Shown here piece after piece: positions 11,475 to 22,985 of a DNA stretch of 64,000 nucleotides. Below the pieces are notes generated by a model. It searched no databases and was not told the DNA's origin. It saw only the letters and a program-made list of their open reading frames with translations. Positions within the stretch are counted from its first letter, which is position 1. Each line of letters opens with the position of its first letter. The position numbers were made by a program, and so were the translations under genes. Source of the DNA: Setomelanomma holmii (taxonomy: Eukaryota; Ascomycota; Dothideomycetes; Pleosporales; Phaeosphaeriaceae); assembly GCA_010015745.1 (NCBI GenBank), contig ML978222.1, positions 62,001 to 126,000 of the forward strand. Reading direction: 5' to 3'.

Positions 11475-14400
11475 TCATACAAGCTCTTCTTCTCGATGCA
11501 CCAGGCGAATAGGCCTGACGTGTATCCTGCGGAGATGCAAGTTTATCTTCACTATCTCGACTTCCCACTGGTCCCCAGGTCGGGCTTCTGTTGTATCGAA
11601 GAACGTTGCCTGAAAACCGTAGTCGACCAGCAATCCTTGTGCACCGTCACCCCACGTGTTTAGCTCATTCCGTGATGCGCTTCTGACCCAGAACCTGAAG
11701 ACGTCTGGCATCGCAGCTTCTTTGTATTGCCATGCGCGTAGAAGGGCTAGAATGCTCCAGTATCTTGTTGACAATTGCTTCGTTTTGCTGATGATGCGCT
11801 CTCTTGGTGAAAGAGTGACGATTGACTCTTGCATCTGCCGCTGGGTAAATGGCAAAGTCCCACGAGCGCCGGGTGCCATAACATCGGCATGATAGCGTTT
11901 GCCGGATTGCGCCTCGTACCGAATGGCAGCCTCGATTTGCCAGTGAGCGATCATGTCGCTAAATCGTCTCAGCGGACTTGTGACCTTCACGTAGCCAGGA
12001 ACTCCTATAATCTTGTGCGGCAGCGGCGCCGAGTGTGCGATGGCTCTGCCCAGTGATTCGATATATCTCATGGCCAAGCCGAAAGGTACATCGGCATGTT
12101 TCTCTATGTACGGCAGAATATGCAGGTTCTTAAGTTCTTCCGAAGATACCTTCTGGGCGTGGGGGGTTTCGATGGTACCTCTGTACATAACGGGGATCTT
12201 CCGCTCCGTGCACCAAGATGCAGCAGTCGAGCAGGCCAGCAACATCATCTCCTCAACGATGTTCTTTGGACCTATGCCAAAATGAATCAAACTTTTGGGT
12301 ACAGACTGTGTGACCTCAATGATAGGATCTCCTTGGACTAAGCGAGACCGATCCGTTGATGGCGGATTCCAAGTGATGCCGGGACGGCCGGGGCTTTCGA
12401 AAACACGAACGCTGTTCACAAAGGTACCTAGGCGGACACCGCCAGCCTCTCTACGAGCTTGCCATAGGGCGCGAGCAGCTGCGTACATATCCTGAAGGTC
12501 TTGCAACTGCTCGGCGGACAGCTTTGGTGGCCTCTTGGTCCCTTCGCTTGGAGCCACCTCGCCACCAACGACCCATCTAGTAATATTTTGGGACGTGTTG
12601 TCTCCCAAGATGGAAGAAACATCTGAAGGCGTAATGCTAACGATCTTCCTTATGGTACCGGGTTGTATCTTTGTCTCCAACACATGGCCACTGGCATTGA
12701 TCCTCGAACTGAAAGTGAGCACTGGACGATTGGGCTGCAGGCTGAAGTAGCCCCGAGTAGCCCACGAAGGTAACATAGGAAAAGAACGCTCTGGGGTATA
12801 CACTGTCTCAGTCATATGAGCAGCAAGACCGGACAACGTGTGCGTTTTGTCGAAGAATGCAGTTGGGTTCGCAACGTGGACGTGGATCCAGAAATCGGAC
12901 GAAGACCCATGAATTCGCTCAATTGAGAGTCCATCGTCTATTTCGTTGGCGCCTTCGTCATCGATGCAGAACACGGTCGTCTGTCCCCAGTCGCGCCGTA
13001 GAGCCGCCATTGAGTCTCGGAAGTCGGGATTTCTACGAGTCAGCTCGGCTTTCGTGTTTAACAACTCAAGATTCCGCGAGAGGCGAACTGTGGGAAGCAT
13101 GAGTTGTTCATCGTAGAGAAACCTGTTTTCGAATGGTGTAATTACGCCGATTTCCTGGAGGAAAAGTATGCCAGTAGAATATTGAACTTCGGTGAGGTAG
13201 GAGTCATCGTGTCCAAGTGCTTGAATAGTACCCTTCCGATAACAACCAGTTGCCATGATCAAGCTTGCGCATGCAGAGTGCAGACCATCCATGTTTATGA
13301 ACTGCTGGGTGAGAACCCAGGCCTGCAAGAAATTGATGATCTGCTTGTCAGAATTTGTGAACGGCTCGCCCCAGAAAAATTTGATACCGTTCGCTTGTTC
13401 GATCTCCGACAGGCGAGCTTTACTGGGCCCGACTGTGCCGAGGGTGCATTCACGATCTTTGCGACTGACAGCGATCAGTCTACGAGCCTTCTCCAAGAAG
13501 TCCATAATGTAGACTGCGCCCTTTGGTGGCGGGCGTGTGCTTTCAGAATCCCTGATAGCAGATGAGGCAAGGTATTCACGATGTTCTCGGATCCACTCAT
13601 GGACAGTCTCGACAAGCTGAACATCATTCTTGGGTCGAATGGCAAAGACATTCGTCAAGCGATGACTTCGTGCATCGGATCGAAAACGAAACTCATTGTG
13701 ATTTAGCGATTTTCGCACCGCGAGCAATGCCGCGGGGAAGGGCTTCCAAGCGAAATCGTTCTGGGCCAACAAGGTCTTCGCTATTTGGGTCAAGGTCATC
13801 ATTCGCGTACGGTTGGGGTCAGCAAGCACCGCATAAGCCGTGTCGAGCACAGGTGCGTTGGCGTGATAAATTCGCTCCGCTTCTATGGTCATGCGCTCCA
13901 GAATCCTCAAAACAGGCCCGGCTACATTATTGGGCACTTGAAGATCGTCCTTGGGGTTGGCTTTTCCAGGATCGGTGGGTAGAAACGGTACCAGAGGTGA
14001 GAGCAGAGCGGGATCTATGCAGCCAGGAATGGCGAATGCGACTCTGGTCAAATTGGAATGGCACCATCGACCGTTGACGGAAAAGAACTGGCTGTCGCTC
14101 TCGATCTGTTGGACGAAAACCGCCAAGACGGGCTCTCGACCAGCCTGTGATAGCTCGACAACATCACCAGGCTTCAGGAAATGGCCAATGGTGATCAGCT
14201 CTTCACCATCGTCGTGGTCGACATTGTCCCAGCTTTCTGACTCAACGTCTTCATCCGCTTTAGAACCTGAACTGAGCTTCGACATGCCATTGTGTACATC
14301 TTGATTCGCTGGATGATTTCCGAACGCAGAGAGCACTTCCTCAGTCGGGCCGCCGTAATCTTGTTGCCACTGCTGAAGATGCTCGCGAAGTGGCAGCTGC

Positions 14401-14687
14401 GGTGGGCGTGGAAGGAGTGCTGGGTTGAAAGTTGGTGTCGCATTGGTCGGAGCAAGGGCGATTTGGTAGGGCTAAGAATGGTCAGGTGTCATATTCTCTT
14501 TGGTGGATAGTTGGGTACGTACAGTTGCTGTGGCGTGAAGTGCTCGTCGTGGTGGCGAAGAGGCTTTCACCGAGCGAAGTCGGTTTCGTCCAAAGCCTTG
14601 ACGAAAGAGCGAGGTTTGATTTCGTAGTCGCCATTGACATCGCAAACATATATTGTTTGGAGTCCACAGTAGGGGAAAATTATTCAT
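11475..14687 (-). CDS. cyt-4: Mitochondrial 3'-5' exoribonuclease of the RNase II family (CYT-4/Dss1-like), 1053 aa
   Basis: Exon 1 is 14687-14523, intron 14522-14472 (51 nt, GTACGT...TTCTTAG) and exon 2 14471-11475. The RNB catalytic motif IDDEGANEIDDG (about residues 558-569) supplies the metal-binding aspartates. The later family signature TSPLRRFSDMIAHWQ is also intact. The 55-residue first exon is Arg-rich with almost no acidic residues and includes CLRCQWRLRNQ, as expected for a mitochondrial presequence. Length agrees with Neurospora CYT-4, about 1.1 kb of codons. The family degrades and processes mitochondrial RNA, in yeast as the nuclease of the mtEXO complex. An in-frame ATG at 14717 would add 10 residues; I prefer 14687 because it gives a cleaner presequence. 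No lesion was seen across 3 kb. Confidence 0.9.
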
Positions 14688-15251
14688 GTCAGAGAGTATG
14701 AAAACACATGAGGTCATCTACGGTTTCTCGATATTTGCCCTAAGAAGTCACGATGCGACAGGAAACGTCCGTGCATGAAGCTAAGAAAGGCGTCGCGAGT
14801 TCACGTGGTCTTCACCACAACACCAATAATTGACTGCCTCACGTTTTGCGTGTCTGTTGACGCGGATGCAATACGTGTTTAAGTTAAGCTAACAGATACT
14901 CAGTCACAACCAAACAGAGGATTCAGGCTTAGTCCCCTAAGTAGTGATGTCGAAATGGCGGGAACAAGGTTGATTGCGACGAGGATTACATAAGAAACAG
15001 AACGCTGCAAGGAATTCCGCCAAAACTTCGGTCGCTTCCTTTCCCTTCCAACCTCACAAGCTCAAGGTACGTAGTTCCGCGTCTCATTTTCGTACCCCGT
15101 TTCTATGATGTTATCCAAATCATAGCATGTATTATCCGACTGTCGTTTCTGCGTCAGGCTGCGGAACCATTTTTTCCTGATCGAACTCATGCTCCCGCTC
15201 ACCTCAATACTCGCTGCGCGAATTGTGACTGACCAGCCACGGCAGCTTCTA
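14688..15251. promoter_or_regulatory. Divergent intergenic region
   Basis: About 560 bp separate the start codons of the exoribonuclease (minus) and the molybdopterin synthase subunit (plus), so the promoters and 5' UTRs of both must lie here. No coding frame is supported. Confidence 0.5.
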
Positions 15252-15542
15252 ATGGCGCCTGCGAAAGCTCCCGCAGGGCACTTTTCCATCCTGTACTTTG
15301 CTGCTGCATCCTCGTTCACGAATAAGACAAGCGAACACTTGCCTGCGCCGATTAAAGCGCGCGACCTGTTCGCGAAGCTTGATGAGTGGTATCCCGGTAT
15401 GAAGGATAAGGTGCTCGTCAGCTGTGCTGTGACGGTGAACCTGGAATACGTTGATCTCGAAGAAGACGATGCCGCAGATTTGGACAGGGAAATCAAGGAG
15501 GGCGACGAGGTTGCCATAATTCCGCCAGTCAGCTCAGGTTGA
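15252..15542 (+). CDS. cnxG: Molybdopterin synthase small (sulfur-carrier) subunit, MoaD/MOCS2A type, 96 aa
   Basis: This single-exon frame starts at ATG 15252 and gives 96 residues, close to the usual 80-100. The fold signature is a ubiquitin-like beta-grasp: HFSILYFAAA at the start, a helix around PIKARDLFAKL, and a C-terminal segment LEEDDAADLDREIKEGDEVA leading to the tail AIIPPVSSG. The terminal Gly is the residue that is thiocarboxylated to carry sulfur to precursor Z (cPMP) in molybdenum cofactor synthesis. An upstream in-frame ATG at 15189 would add 21 residues without family similarity. The partner large subunit is not in the window. The symbol follows the Aspergillus cnxG naming and is given by family, not synteny. 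Confidence 0.85.
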   Translation: MAPAKAPAGHFSILYFAAASSFTNKTSEHLPAPIKARDLFAKLDEWYPGMKDKVLVSCAVTVNLEYVDLEEDDAADLDREIKEGDEVAIIPPVSSG

Positions 15543-16173
15543 GGGCGACAGGATGGGGAGCGCAGGGACAACGCAGTCTGTGAGATGGACGGTAACCTGC
15601 CTGGTATCCGTGTGGCCGTGGTCTAGTTATAATCATGTATAGTCTCGACAGCCATGTCTGGCTTGCTAAATATACTAAAGTGGGTATTTGCATCAGTATG
15701 GCTTTTGGTGAGCGTAATGCCTGCCAAATTCGCGTAAAACATCATGCCTTCCACACGACGCGTGAGGTTTTCTTTCTTTCGACACACTGCCATATCCTGC
15801 CGCATATCGCCCTTGCTCGCATACCTATTTCTTCTGATCAGTGACTACGCTCCATGCCGTGGATATCATATGTTTCTGAGAGTTGCCTGCACAGTCAATC
15901 CAACATCCAAGAGGCATGCAGTACCCGGTGGCTTTACCTTCTACTAATGAGATGTTAAAGACGGTCTTCATCACGGCAGGCTACGTCCCATCAGGGTAGT
16001 TGATTCGCTCGTGAATAACAGGGCTTTAGCTGGGGCTTGGCGGGCTTGGCATCGACCGCCCACAAATTCACCGGGCGCCCGACATCGTTGTTGAGCCGAG
16101 CGAGCAGTACGGCCATTCACAACTCCGACCGCCGACTGGATCTCGACGACGAGACTCAACTCATCTTGTGAAG

Positions 16174-18907
16174 ATGGCCGATCCAGCTATTGATCCCGCA
16201 TTGTATTCGACCTCGCAAGCTCCTCGCGGTCAGCCGTACACAGCCGGACCGCAACAGAACGCTGGTCATCCATACTACCTACCCACATCATCACATCAAC
16301 AACAGCCCTTGACCCAGCCGTCCAGCGGGGTCTTTGACCCGGCACTGGAGCAGACGTCACCGACAGGCCACGAGGGCTCGCATGATGAAGACGACCAGGA
16401 GGACGACGAAGATCACAATGGGTACGTCATAGACACTCAAAATGACTTGGAGTCTTCCAGGACCACTTGTCGCATGCTAACTGACCGACGCAGCGCTCAT
16501 GCAACCCCGGGATCAGCAAAGTCGCCGGGTGACATTAAGCGTCCACGAGCATGCGACTCCTGCCGCGGATTGAAGGTAGACAACTCTACGCGTCATTCAA
16601 GAACTGCATTGACAAAGCCCAGGTGCGCTGTGACCAAGAGCGCCCTGATGTTTCCTGCAAACGATGCGCAAAGGCCGGGCGCCCGTGTATCACGACACCT
16701 CCGACACGAAAGCGACAGAAGAAAGCCGACGGCCGCGTCGCCGAGCTCGAGCGCAAGATCGATGCCCTCACGGCAACACTGCACGCGCAAAAGACTGGCG
16801 CACCTGAGATAAGGCATCATGGCGGCATACCACGACACGAAGGAAGTGGCGATGCACTCTCCATGCACGAGGGCTCCTATCGGATGGGGACTTTAAGCCA
16901 TGAGTGGGGTCCGCCCGCCCAGAACCGTTTTCCGGACATCCCTCCTGGCTATGGCCCAGCGCAGACCTTCCAGCAAGGCCCAGATGCTAAGAAGAGGAAG
17001 CTAGATGCCAGCAGCCATGCGGTAAGCATTTGGAGCCTCACTCCTATTCCGACTGACCATCTTAGACAATACCTGAGGATATGGACGCTATCCACCGAGA
17101 TCTGGCTGAGCACCCAGAGATGAAGCGCACCGAAAAGAGCCGCATCCATGCCGATCATTCACACATCAATCCGCTGATCGACAAACTTATGACTCCAGAA
17201 ATTGCGGAGCGTGTGTTCTTTCGCTATGTCAACGAGATTTGCCCACATTTCCCAGGGGTACCTTTCCCAGCAGGAACCACCGCACAAGAAGTCCGCGAGA
17301 AGAAGCCCCTGCTCTTTCTCTCACTTCTTGCTGGATCATCCCATGGGAGCGCCGAACAGCTCGTATCGCAAGAGGTGCAACGCGAGTTGACAAAGCTACT
17401 CAAAGACCAGCTCGCGGATATCATCTGGCGCAATGGCGAGAAGTCCCTCGAGATTGTGCAGGCCCTGCAAGTTGCTGTGCTGTGGTATCGCCCACCACTC
17501 CATTTCGAACAGCACAACTTCTACATGATGGTCAATTGCGCAGCTGTGATGGCGCTCGATCTGGGCCTCGGCAGAAAAGCCACACCCAATGTCATGAAGC
17601 TGTCGATCGGCCCATTTCGACGATACCATCCGAATTCGAGCAGCATAGAGGCGCGGCGTACTTTTCTCGTCTGCTACTACCTCTGCATGAGTATCACGAT
17701 GGTACTACGGAGACCGATCTTGCTGCGATGGACCAAGTACATGGAAGAAAGCGTCAAGATATTGGAGACCTCGCCCGACGCGTTCGCATCGGACAAACTC
17801 CTCTGCCAGCACGTGAAGATGGCGCATGTTGGCGAGAACATCTCTGTCCAATTCTGCATGGACGATCCCTCCGTCGAAGTCTCGATATCTGAGCCTAAGG
17901 TCATCTATGCGCTCAAGATATTTGAGAACGATCTGCAACAGCTACGCGACGAGAATGCCAAGATGGGGGAAGTGGATCCAACGCTGCGTCTAGCAGAGCA
18001 TGTCACGAACCTTTACCTTCATGAAATTGCTCTGCACCAGAACCAAGGAGCGGCAGACCTACACCCTCCTTTCCTGGACGACAGTATATCGTCGGGCGTC
18101 AAGAAGGATCTACCCATCGGCCCAGCACACATCGGCGCGCTGGGAGAGTGTCTAGCCGCTACGCACGGCATCCTGGATACCATCTTGAGCATACATCTAG
18201 ACATACTGCTGACGCTGCCGGTCATCTTCTGCGTTCGAGCGATCTATGCCATCGTATGCCTTATGAAGATGTGGGTGTCGGTGACCAGCTCTGGAGAGGT
18301 CAGCAGTATCATCAAGAAGGAAGATCTCCAGATCGAGTCATACACCGAGCAATTGGTCACTATGTTCAACGCCATCGTCTCTCGGGATGCTCAGTCTCCA
18401 CACGGCAAGTTTTACTTTGTTGCTAAGCGGCTGCAAGAGCGCTTTGCGCAGATCAAAGAAGGCACTTCAAAGGCAGATGGCGAGCCTGAGTACGAATCGC
18501 GTCAGCAACGAAATGATACACCAAGCCACCGTTCTCGCCAATCATCGGCGAACCAGACACCTCTACATCTCTTGTCTGAGGTCGCTATGGGAAGCAGCAA
18601 CACTGCGACCTCGCAGCCACAACAGGCGCAGGCCCGCTCTCAGCAACAAGCTCAGGCAGCCTTGCAAGCTGCACACCATGTTCAGCAACCGATGCAGCAG
18701 GCCTGGTATCCCGGAATGGCAGCGCAGCAGCCACTAGACATGGCTGGTCTCCCTCAAGCTAATTTCGACATTAATTTCGACTTCACGCAGTTTGACCTGG
18801 GCACTGGTTCCGATGCGGATCTCTCAGCGCTATTCATCCCAGATGCTGTCATGTGGAGCTATCCACCAGTCACAGATCCGAATCTGCAGAGCTATAATGG
18901 GTTCTAA
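16174..18907 (+). CDS. Zn2Cys6 transcription factor (War1-like cluster), 856 aa, four exons
   Basis: Exons are 16174-16421, 16494-16575, 16623-17021 and 17066-18907; the introns of 72, 47 and 44 nt keep frame. An acidic, Gln/Pro-rich N-terminus precedes a zinc cluster with cysteines at residues 103, 106, 113, 122, 125 and 132 (ACDSCRGLK / VRCDQ...CKRCAKAGRPC). A basic linker and a coiled-coil-prone segment (VAELERKIDALTATLHAQ) follow. The middle region (PLLFLSLLAGSS, VLWYRPPLHFEQHNFYMM, ARRTFLVCYYLCMSITMVLR) fits the fungal-specific TF domain. Residues about 700-790 are Gln/Ala-rich, probably an activation tail. This cluster pattern is commonly annotated as War1-like in filamentous fungi, but equivalence to yeast War1 (weak-acid response) is not established. 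Intron 2 splits the zinc cluster, as does intron 1 of the other regulator in this window. Confidence 0.88.
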
Positions 18908-19372
18908 GGTTGCGCAAACCACCCTGAGTGTAGCTTGGCCTTGCTCGAACGGATCCTGTGCTCCTCTCAATGGCGCGCATGCCGGCATGGACTTTATTGC
19001 GCGCAAGTACTTCATCACGAATTATGACCGTAGAGATCTAGAAGAACAAGACGGGCCTCATTGAGACTCGACGACAAGGATGTCAATTTACAGGGATGAG
19101 TCAAGACTTTTGTCTTCAATTGTACTACCTACTGTACCATTAAGCTCGACCGATATTATGCGATAGTTAATACATTCGTTGTACGAACTTGACCTACACG
19201 CAGAAGATCAGATCAAATATATGCTCGGTTATTGTGAAACGGCACTACTTCCAATGACGGTATGGCACACATTCGACACTTCGAGTAGTCGTCTTAACTC
19301 GTAAAAGCCATTCAAGATTAAGCGACCTTGCAATACAACTTCGACATTATTCTCTTTTTATCCTACACGCCC
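18908..19372. other. Convergent 3' spacer
   Basis: This spacer lies between the stop of the plus-strand regulator and the stop of the minus-strand SDR. It should contain both 3' UTRs; the AT-rich stretch around 19140-19220 could include poly(A) signals. No gene is supported. Confidence 0.4.
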
Positions 19373-20134
19373 TCAATTTGGACCCACGGTCATACCACCG
19401 TTTACCCTCAGAATCTGCCCGTTAACCCAACTCCCACCTTCTCCACTCAAGTACGCAATCGCCCTGGCAATTTCCTCCGGCTTGCCAATCCTCTTGAAGG
19501 GATTCGAACTTGCAATCATATCCACGAGCTTCTGATCCTTGCCTTGGAAGAACAGCTCCGTCGCTGTCGGACCCGGCGACACAGCATTGACGTTGATGCC
19601 CTTGGTGCCGAGATCCTTGGCGAGCACACGTGTCATTTGCTCGATTGCGCCCTTGGAGCTGGTGTACAGGAGGTAGTTTGGCGTGATAGTCGACACGGCA
19701 CAAAGGGAGGTGGAGAGCAGGACGATGTGGCTGCCAGATTTGAGGTGCGGGAGTGCTTTCTGGACGAGGAAGTAGGGACCCTTGACGTTCAAATCATACG
19801 TCTTCTGAAAGTCCTCCTCACTTGTCTGCTCGACCGTGCGCATGATGGATATCCCGGCATTCGGGATCACGATGTCAAGCCCGCCGCCCCATTTCACGGC
19901 TTCTTCAACGAGGCACTCGATTTCTTTGACGGATGCGGCATTGGCTTTGATGGCGATGGCTTTGTCGGAGCCGATTTGCTTGACGAGGGCGTCGGCGGGA
20001 GCGAGGTCGGAGGAGTAGTTGATGACTACTTTTGCACCTAGGCTGGCGAGTTGGAGGGCGGTGGCGGCGCCGATGCCTTTGGAGGCGCCGGTGATGAGAG
20101 CGACTTTGCCGGCAAGGGGTTGGGTGGACGCCAT
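19373..20134 (-). CDS. Short-chain dehydrogenase/reductase, 253 aa
   Basis: Single exon from ATG 20134 to 19373, the standard length for a classical SDR. The Rossmann cofactor motif TGASKGIG is at residues 15-22 and NAG at 92-94. The catalytic Ser is near 143 and the YxxxK pair is Tyr157/Lys161 (YTSSK). The C-terminus ends with INGQ-type and VNGGM motifs typical of the 3-oxoacyl-ACP reductase-like branch. It acts as an NAD(P)H-dependent reductase on an unknown carbonyl or hydroxyl substrate; Asn39/Tyr40 after the second strand leave the NADP preference open. It is convergent with the upstream regulator, and no pathway partner lies beside it. Confidence 0.85.
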   Translation of the reverse strand: MASTQPLAGKVALITGASKGIGAATALQLASLGAKVVINYSSDLAPADALVKQIGSDKAIAIKANAASVKEIECLVEEAVKWGGGLDIVIPNAGISIMRTVEQTSEEDFQKTYDLNVKGPYFLVQKALPHLKSGSHIVLLSTSLCAVSTITPNYLLYTSSKGAIEQMTRVLAKDLGTKGINVNAVSPGPTATELFFQGKDQKLVDMIASSNPFKRIGKPEEIARAIAYLSGEGGSWVNGQILRVNGGMTVGPN

Positions 20135-20728
20135 TGTTGAATTTAGGGCGTTTTTTTAGGGTGTTGGAGGGAGAGAGGCGATGTTAGGAGGACTTTATTT
20201 GAAGCGACAAGAGCGATGTAGGCAGGAAAGGGCTGATATGAAATCGAGGTCAAAGCAGGTATGAGTATTTATACAAAGGTTCTCACAGGTAGGGCCTAGC
20301 TATCGCCCTCTTACCTCCGCGCAGCAGCTGTTCAATTCGTATATCGAATACGCGTGTTTGGGACCCAATATGGTGTTTGGGCGCCTGTACATCGTTCAGT
20401 CCATTAACCCCGGAGAGACGGTACCGGGCTCGGCCCTCGCTGAATGCGACTTGCCCAGGTTACCTGAGCTCAAGGGGTCTCGATCGTGGGTGTCCGTTTG
20501 CAAGCCACGCTGCTCTGGTGGCCATCGTATGACGCCAGGTGCGATTGGCGTTGATGTAAGGCGTGCAAGGCTAGTGGGCTCGAGCGTATCTCCGCTTGGC
20601 GCCACTTAAGCCCGATTTAGTTGCGGAAATGCTTCCGCTTCTTGAGACTGGAGAGCGCGCACCTCCTTTCTCGTCTACGACACTAGTCCCTCCGTCTGTT
20701 TTATCTGGTCCCGTATCGCTACAGCGAC

Positions 20729-21179
20729 CTGATTCAGTGCGAGATATCGCATACAACAACTGACGCCGAGTATGTCTGCTTGTCATATCGATGGGGCGAT
20801 GACAATCATCCGGTGGTCTCATTTCGCTTGGACATCTTTTTTTGGGACTGCGAATCAGTTTCTGGAATGAACTCGGTGTATTTCGTGGCAAGAGCCTCAT
20901 TCCTTTTACGCAACCTCTCCGGCGTAAGCAGTGTACCATCGTCCAGGATTGTGTGTTTTCGCTCCTAGCTATTTGCAAAGACGATGAACGGCCACCTGTC
21001 GACTACGACATGTCCGCAATGGAGCTAGCATTCCATATTTTGAGACCAGATAGGCACTGGAGTTGCTTTTGTCCCTCAATCACGGTGGCACAGGCTCTCT
21101 CCTCATTGACGTGGGCCGAACCATTGAAAAAGGGCTTACAGCTTAATGTCAAACTATGTGGCTTTAGCTTGGAATGAAC
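20729..21179 (+). pseudogene. HET-domain gene remnant with the core deleted
   Basis: The first part (frame starting LIQCEISHTT) includes YVCLSYRWGDD, the opening HET motif. From about 20870, in another frame, the sequence resumes with RRKQCTIVQDCVFSLLAIC and a following PPVDYDMSAMELAF stretch. These match the region after the HET core in the two other HET genes of this window (RDRVYALLSLCSD, RDRVFSLLSLCSD). The roughly 130-residue segment in between, including the WIDALCIDQ motif, is missing and there is a frame change, so the copy cannot encode a working HET domain. The 5' part and C-terminus are too diverged to place. HET proteins trigger heterokaryon incompatibility cell death in filamentous fungi; this copy is dead. 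Confidence 0.65.
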
Positions 21180-21953
21180 GGATGGTCCGGCAACAGGCCA
21201 ATTCCACATAAGTACTCGCCACAGTCTGGGAGCTGGGAGTACGTGAGTGCCATCTCTGTACGACCAAGTACCGGCATAAGTTGTGTAGATCACTGGCTCG
21301 GGCATCTATCGCAAAAACTTTCGGCCAACGTCGGACTGAGGAAGTACATGTCATTTGGAAACAAGAAGCGCGACTTGGTTCCTTTCTTGGCGGCCGTGGA
21401 CGATTGCACGAGACGACTATCCTGGGTGCCAAACCTGGGCTCGCGAAAATCGTACAGCATCACTTCCGAGTGGAGCGCCAAGGTCGAAGATCTGGCTAAG
21501 AACACATGCATCATACGAATGCCTTTAGGAGCACTGTCACCTATGTCCATGAATTCTAATATCGATTGGCATGGACGCTCGAAGAAAGATGACGAAAGTC
21601 CTACTGCATCTGTTGAAGTCACGGTTTTCGAGCCATGACCTGTAGCTTGTCTCATGCCTCCAGTAAGGAGACATGAAGCAGACCTTCTCCTGATATTTGC
21701 TTCGATTCGACCAGCTGCGTCTTCGAGTCCTGCCAAGGTCGGGCAATCGGCGATTTGGAGTCAAAACACGGCTGAACTCGGAGAAGGTCATGTCTACATA
21801 AGCAAGCGAGTCATCGACCTGACAGGTAACGAGCCTGAACCTGCGTCGTAAGACTCATCTTATCCGGGGATCTCAGTCCAATCGCATTTTGCAACGTTTT
21901 TCATAAGGTCGTAACTGCGACGCACCGTCCGCGACCAACCATTTACCACCGTT
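21180..21953. other. Spacer after the HET remnant
   Basis: Open frames of 150 codons or fewer occur on both strands here but overlap one another and show no family motif. The stretch may contain further unrecognisable HET-remnant sequence plus the promoter of the alpha/beta hydrolase that starts at 21954. Confidence 0.4.
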
Positions 21954-22985
21954 ATGGCGCATCTACCAACGCTACTCTTCATTCCCGGTGCGTGGCACAA
22001 GCCTACATGCTACAGCAAGATTATCGGTATTCTAGAACAGCGTCTTCATACAAGATGTATATCAATCACATTGCCTTCCACAGCAGGAGATCGGAATGCT
22101 ACTTTTAAAGATGACCTCGACGTTGCTCGCGCGGCACTGGCTAGCGAGACACAAGCAGGACGCAACGTCGTAGTAATCGCGCACTCGTACGGAGGTATGG
22201 TTGGATGTAGTGCGATCAGGGGTTTCGCACGACCACATGGCAACATCGGAGACGCCACGGCTGGATCAGCGTCTTCAAATCTCGATGAGCCTGCAAATCG
22301 AACTCAAAACCCACCTAAAGGATACGTCGTAGGCTTAATCCTCATAGCATCCGGCTTCACTCTCACAGGCTTCTCCTTCATGGATCCCTTCTTCGGCATC
22401 CCACCTCCAACATGGCGCGTCAACAAAGAATCCGGCTTCGCCGAACTCGTAAAGCCGCCCGGCGAGCTGTTCTATCACGACGTCCCAGCTGATGAAGCAA
22501 ACGAAGCAATATCCCAGCTCACCCCACAGAGCCTCAAAGCGCTTTTCGAAGGTGGCGAGTACTCTTACGCTGGGTGGACGGATGTGCCGTGCTGGTACAT
22601 TGGGACGACGCAGGATCGGGGGTTGCCGGTGGTGGTGCAGAGGGTGAATGTGGGTATGGCGAGGGAGATGGGGGGGTGTGTTGAGCATAGAGAGGTGGGG
22701 AGTGGGCATTCGCCGTTTCTGAGTATGCCGGATAAGGTTATGGGGATTGTGGTGGAGGCTGTTGAGACATTCACTGGCCTACCTGTGGACGGAAGCAGGC
22801 ATGAAGTAGGGGAGGATGAGAAGGTAGGGGTGCCAGCGGCTGGACTATGGTCGCCTTCGACATGGCTCAGATTTGGACTGCCACTGACGTTTGGTCATGC
22901 ACTCGGGAGATATATCTTGATTTTTGGGTGGCTGAGAGGATTATTTGCGACACGCTCGGCGTATGGTGGTGGAGTGCGAGTATGA
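21954..22985 (+). CDS. Alpha/beta-hydrolase fold protein, 343 aa
   Basis: Single exon from ATG 21954. The N-terminus LLFIPGAWHKPTCY is the oxyanion-loop segment seen in AB hydrolase-1/6 esterases. The nucleophile elbow is AHSYGG with Ser78. A candidate catalytic His lies in GSGHSPFLS, and an acidic residue follows the strand around WYIGTTQDRG. A lid-like insertion sits between about residues 90 and 200. The last 60 residues add an unusual hydrophobic tail (LRFGLPLTFGHALGRYILIF) beyond the normal end of the fold. It is probably an esterase or related hydrolase of small substrates. A second, unrelated-subfamily hydrolase follows 0.6 kb downstream on the same strand. Confidence 0.75.
   Translation: MAHLPTLLFIPGAWHKPTCYSKIIGILEQRLHTRCISITLPSTAGDRNATFKDDLDVARAALASETQAGRNVVVIAHSYGGMVGCSAIRGFARPHGNIGDATAGSASSNLDEPANRTQNPPKGYVVGLILIASGFTLTGFSFMDPFFGIPPPTWRVNKESGFAELVKPPGELFYHDVPADEANEAISQLTPQSLKALFEGGEYSYAGWTDVPCWYIGTTQDRGLPVVVQRVNVGMAREMGGCVEHREVGSGHSPFLSMPDKVMGIVVEAVETFTGLPVDGSRHEVGEDEKVGVPAAGLWSPSTWLRFGLPLTFGHALGRYILIFGWLRGLFATRSAYGGGVRV

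Noticed and set aside
21174..21638. 154-codon frame downstream of the HET remnant
   Set aside because: No family motif, competing frames on both strands, no clear similarity to the C-terminal part of the other HET genes.
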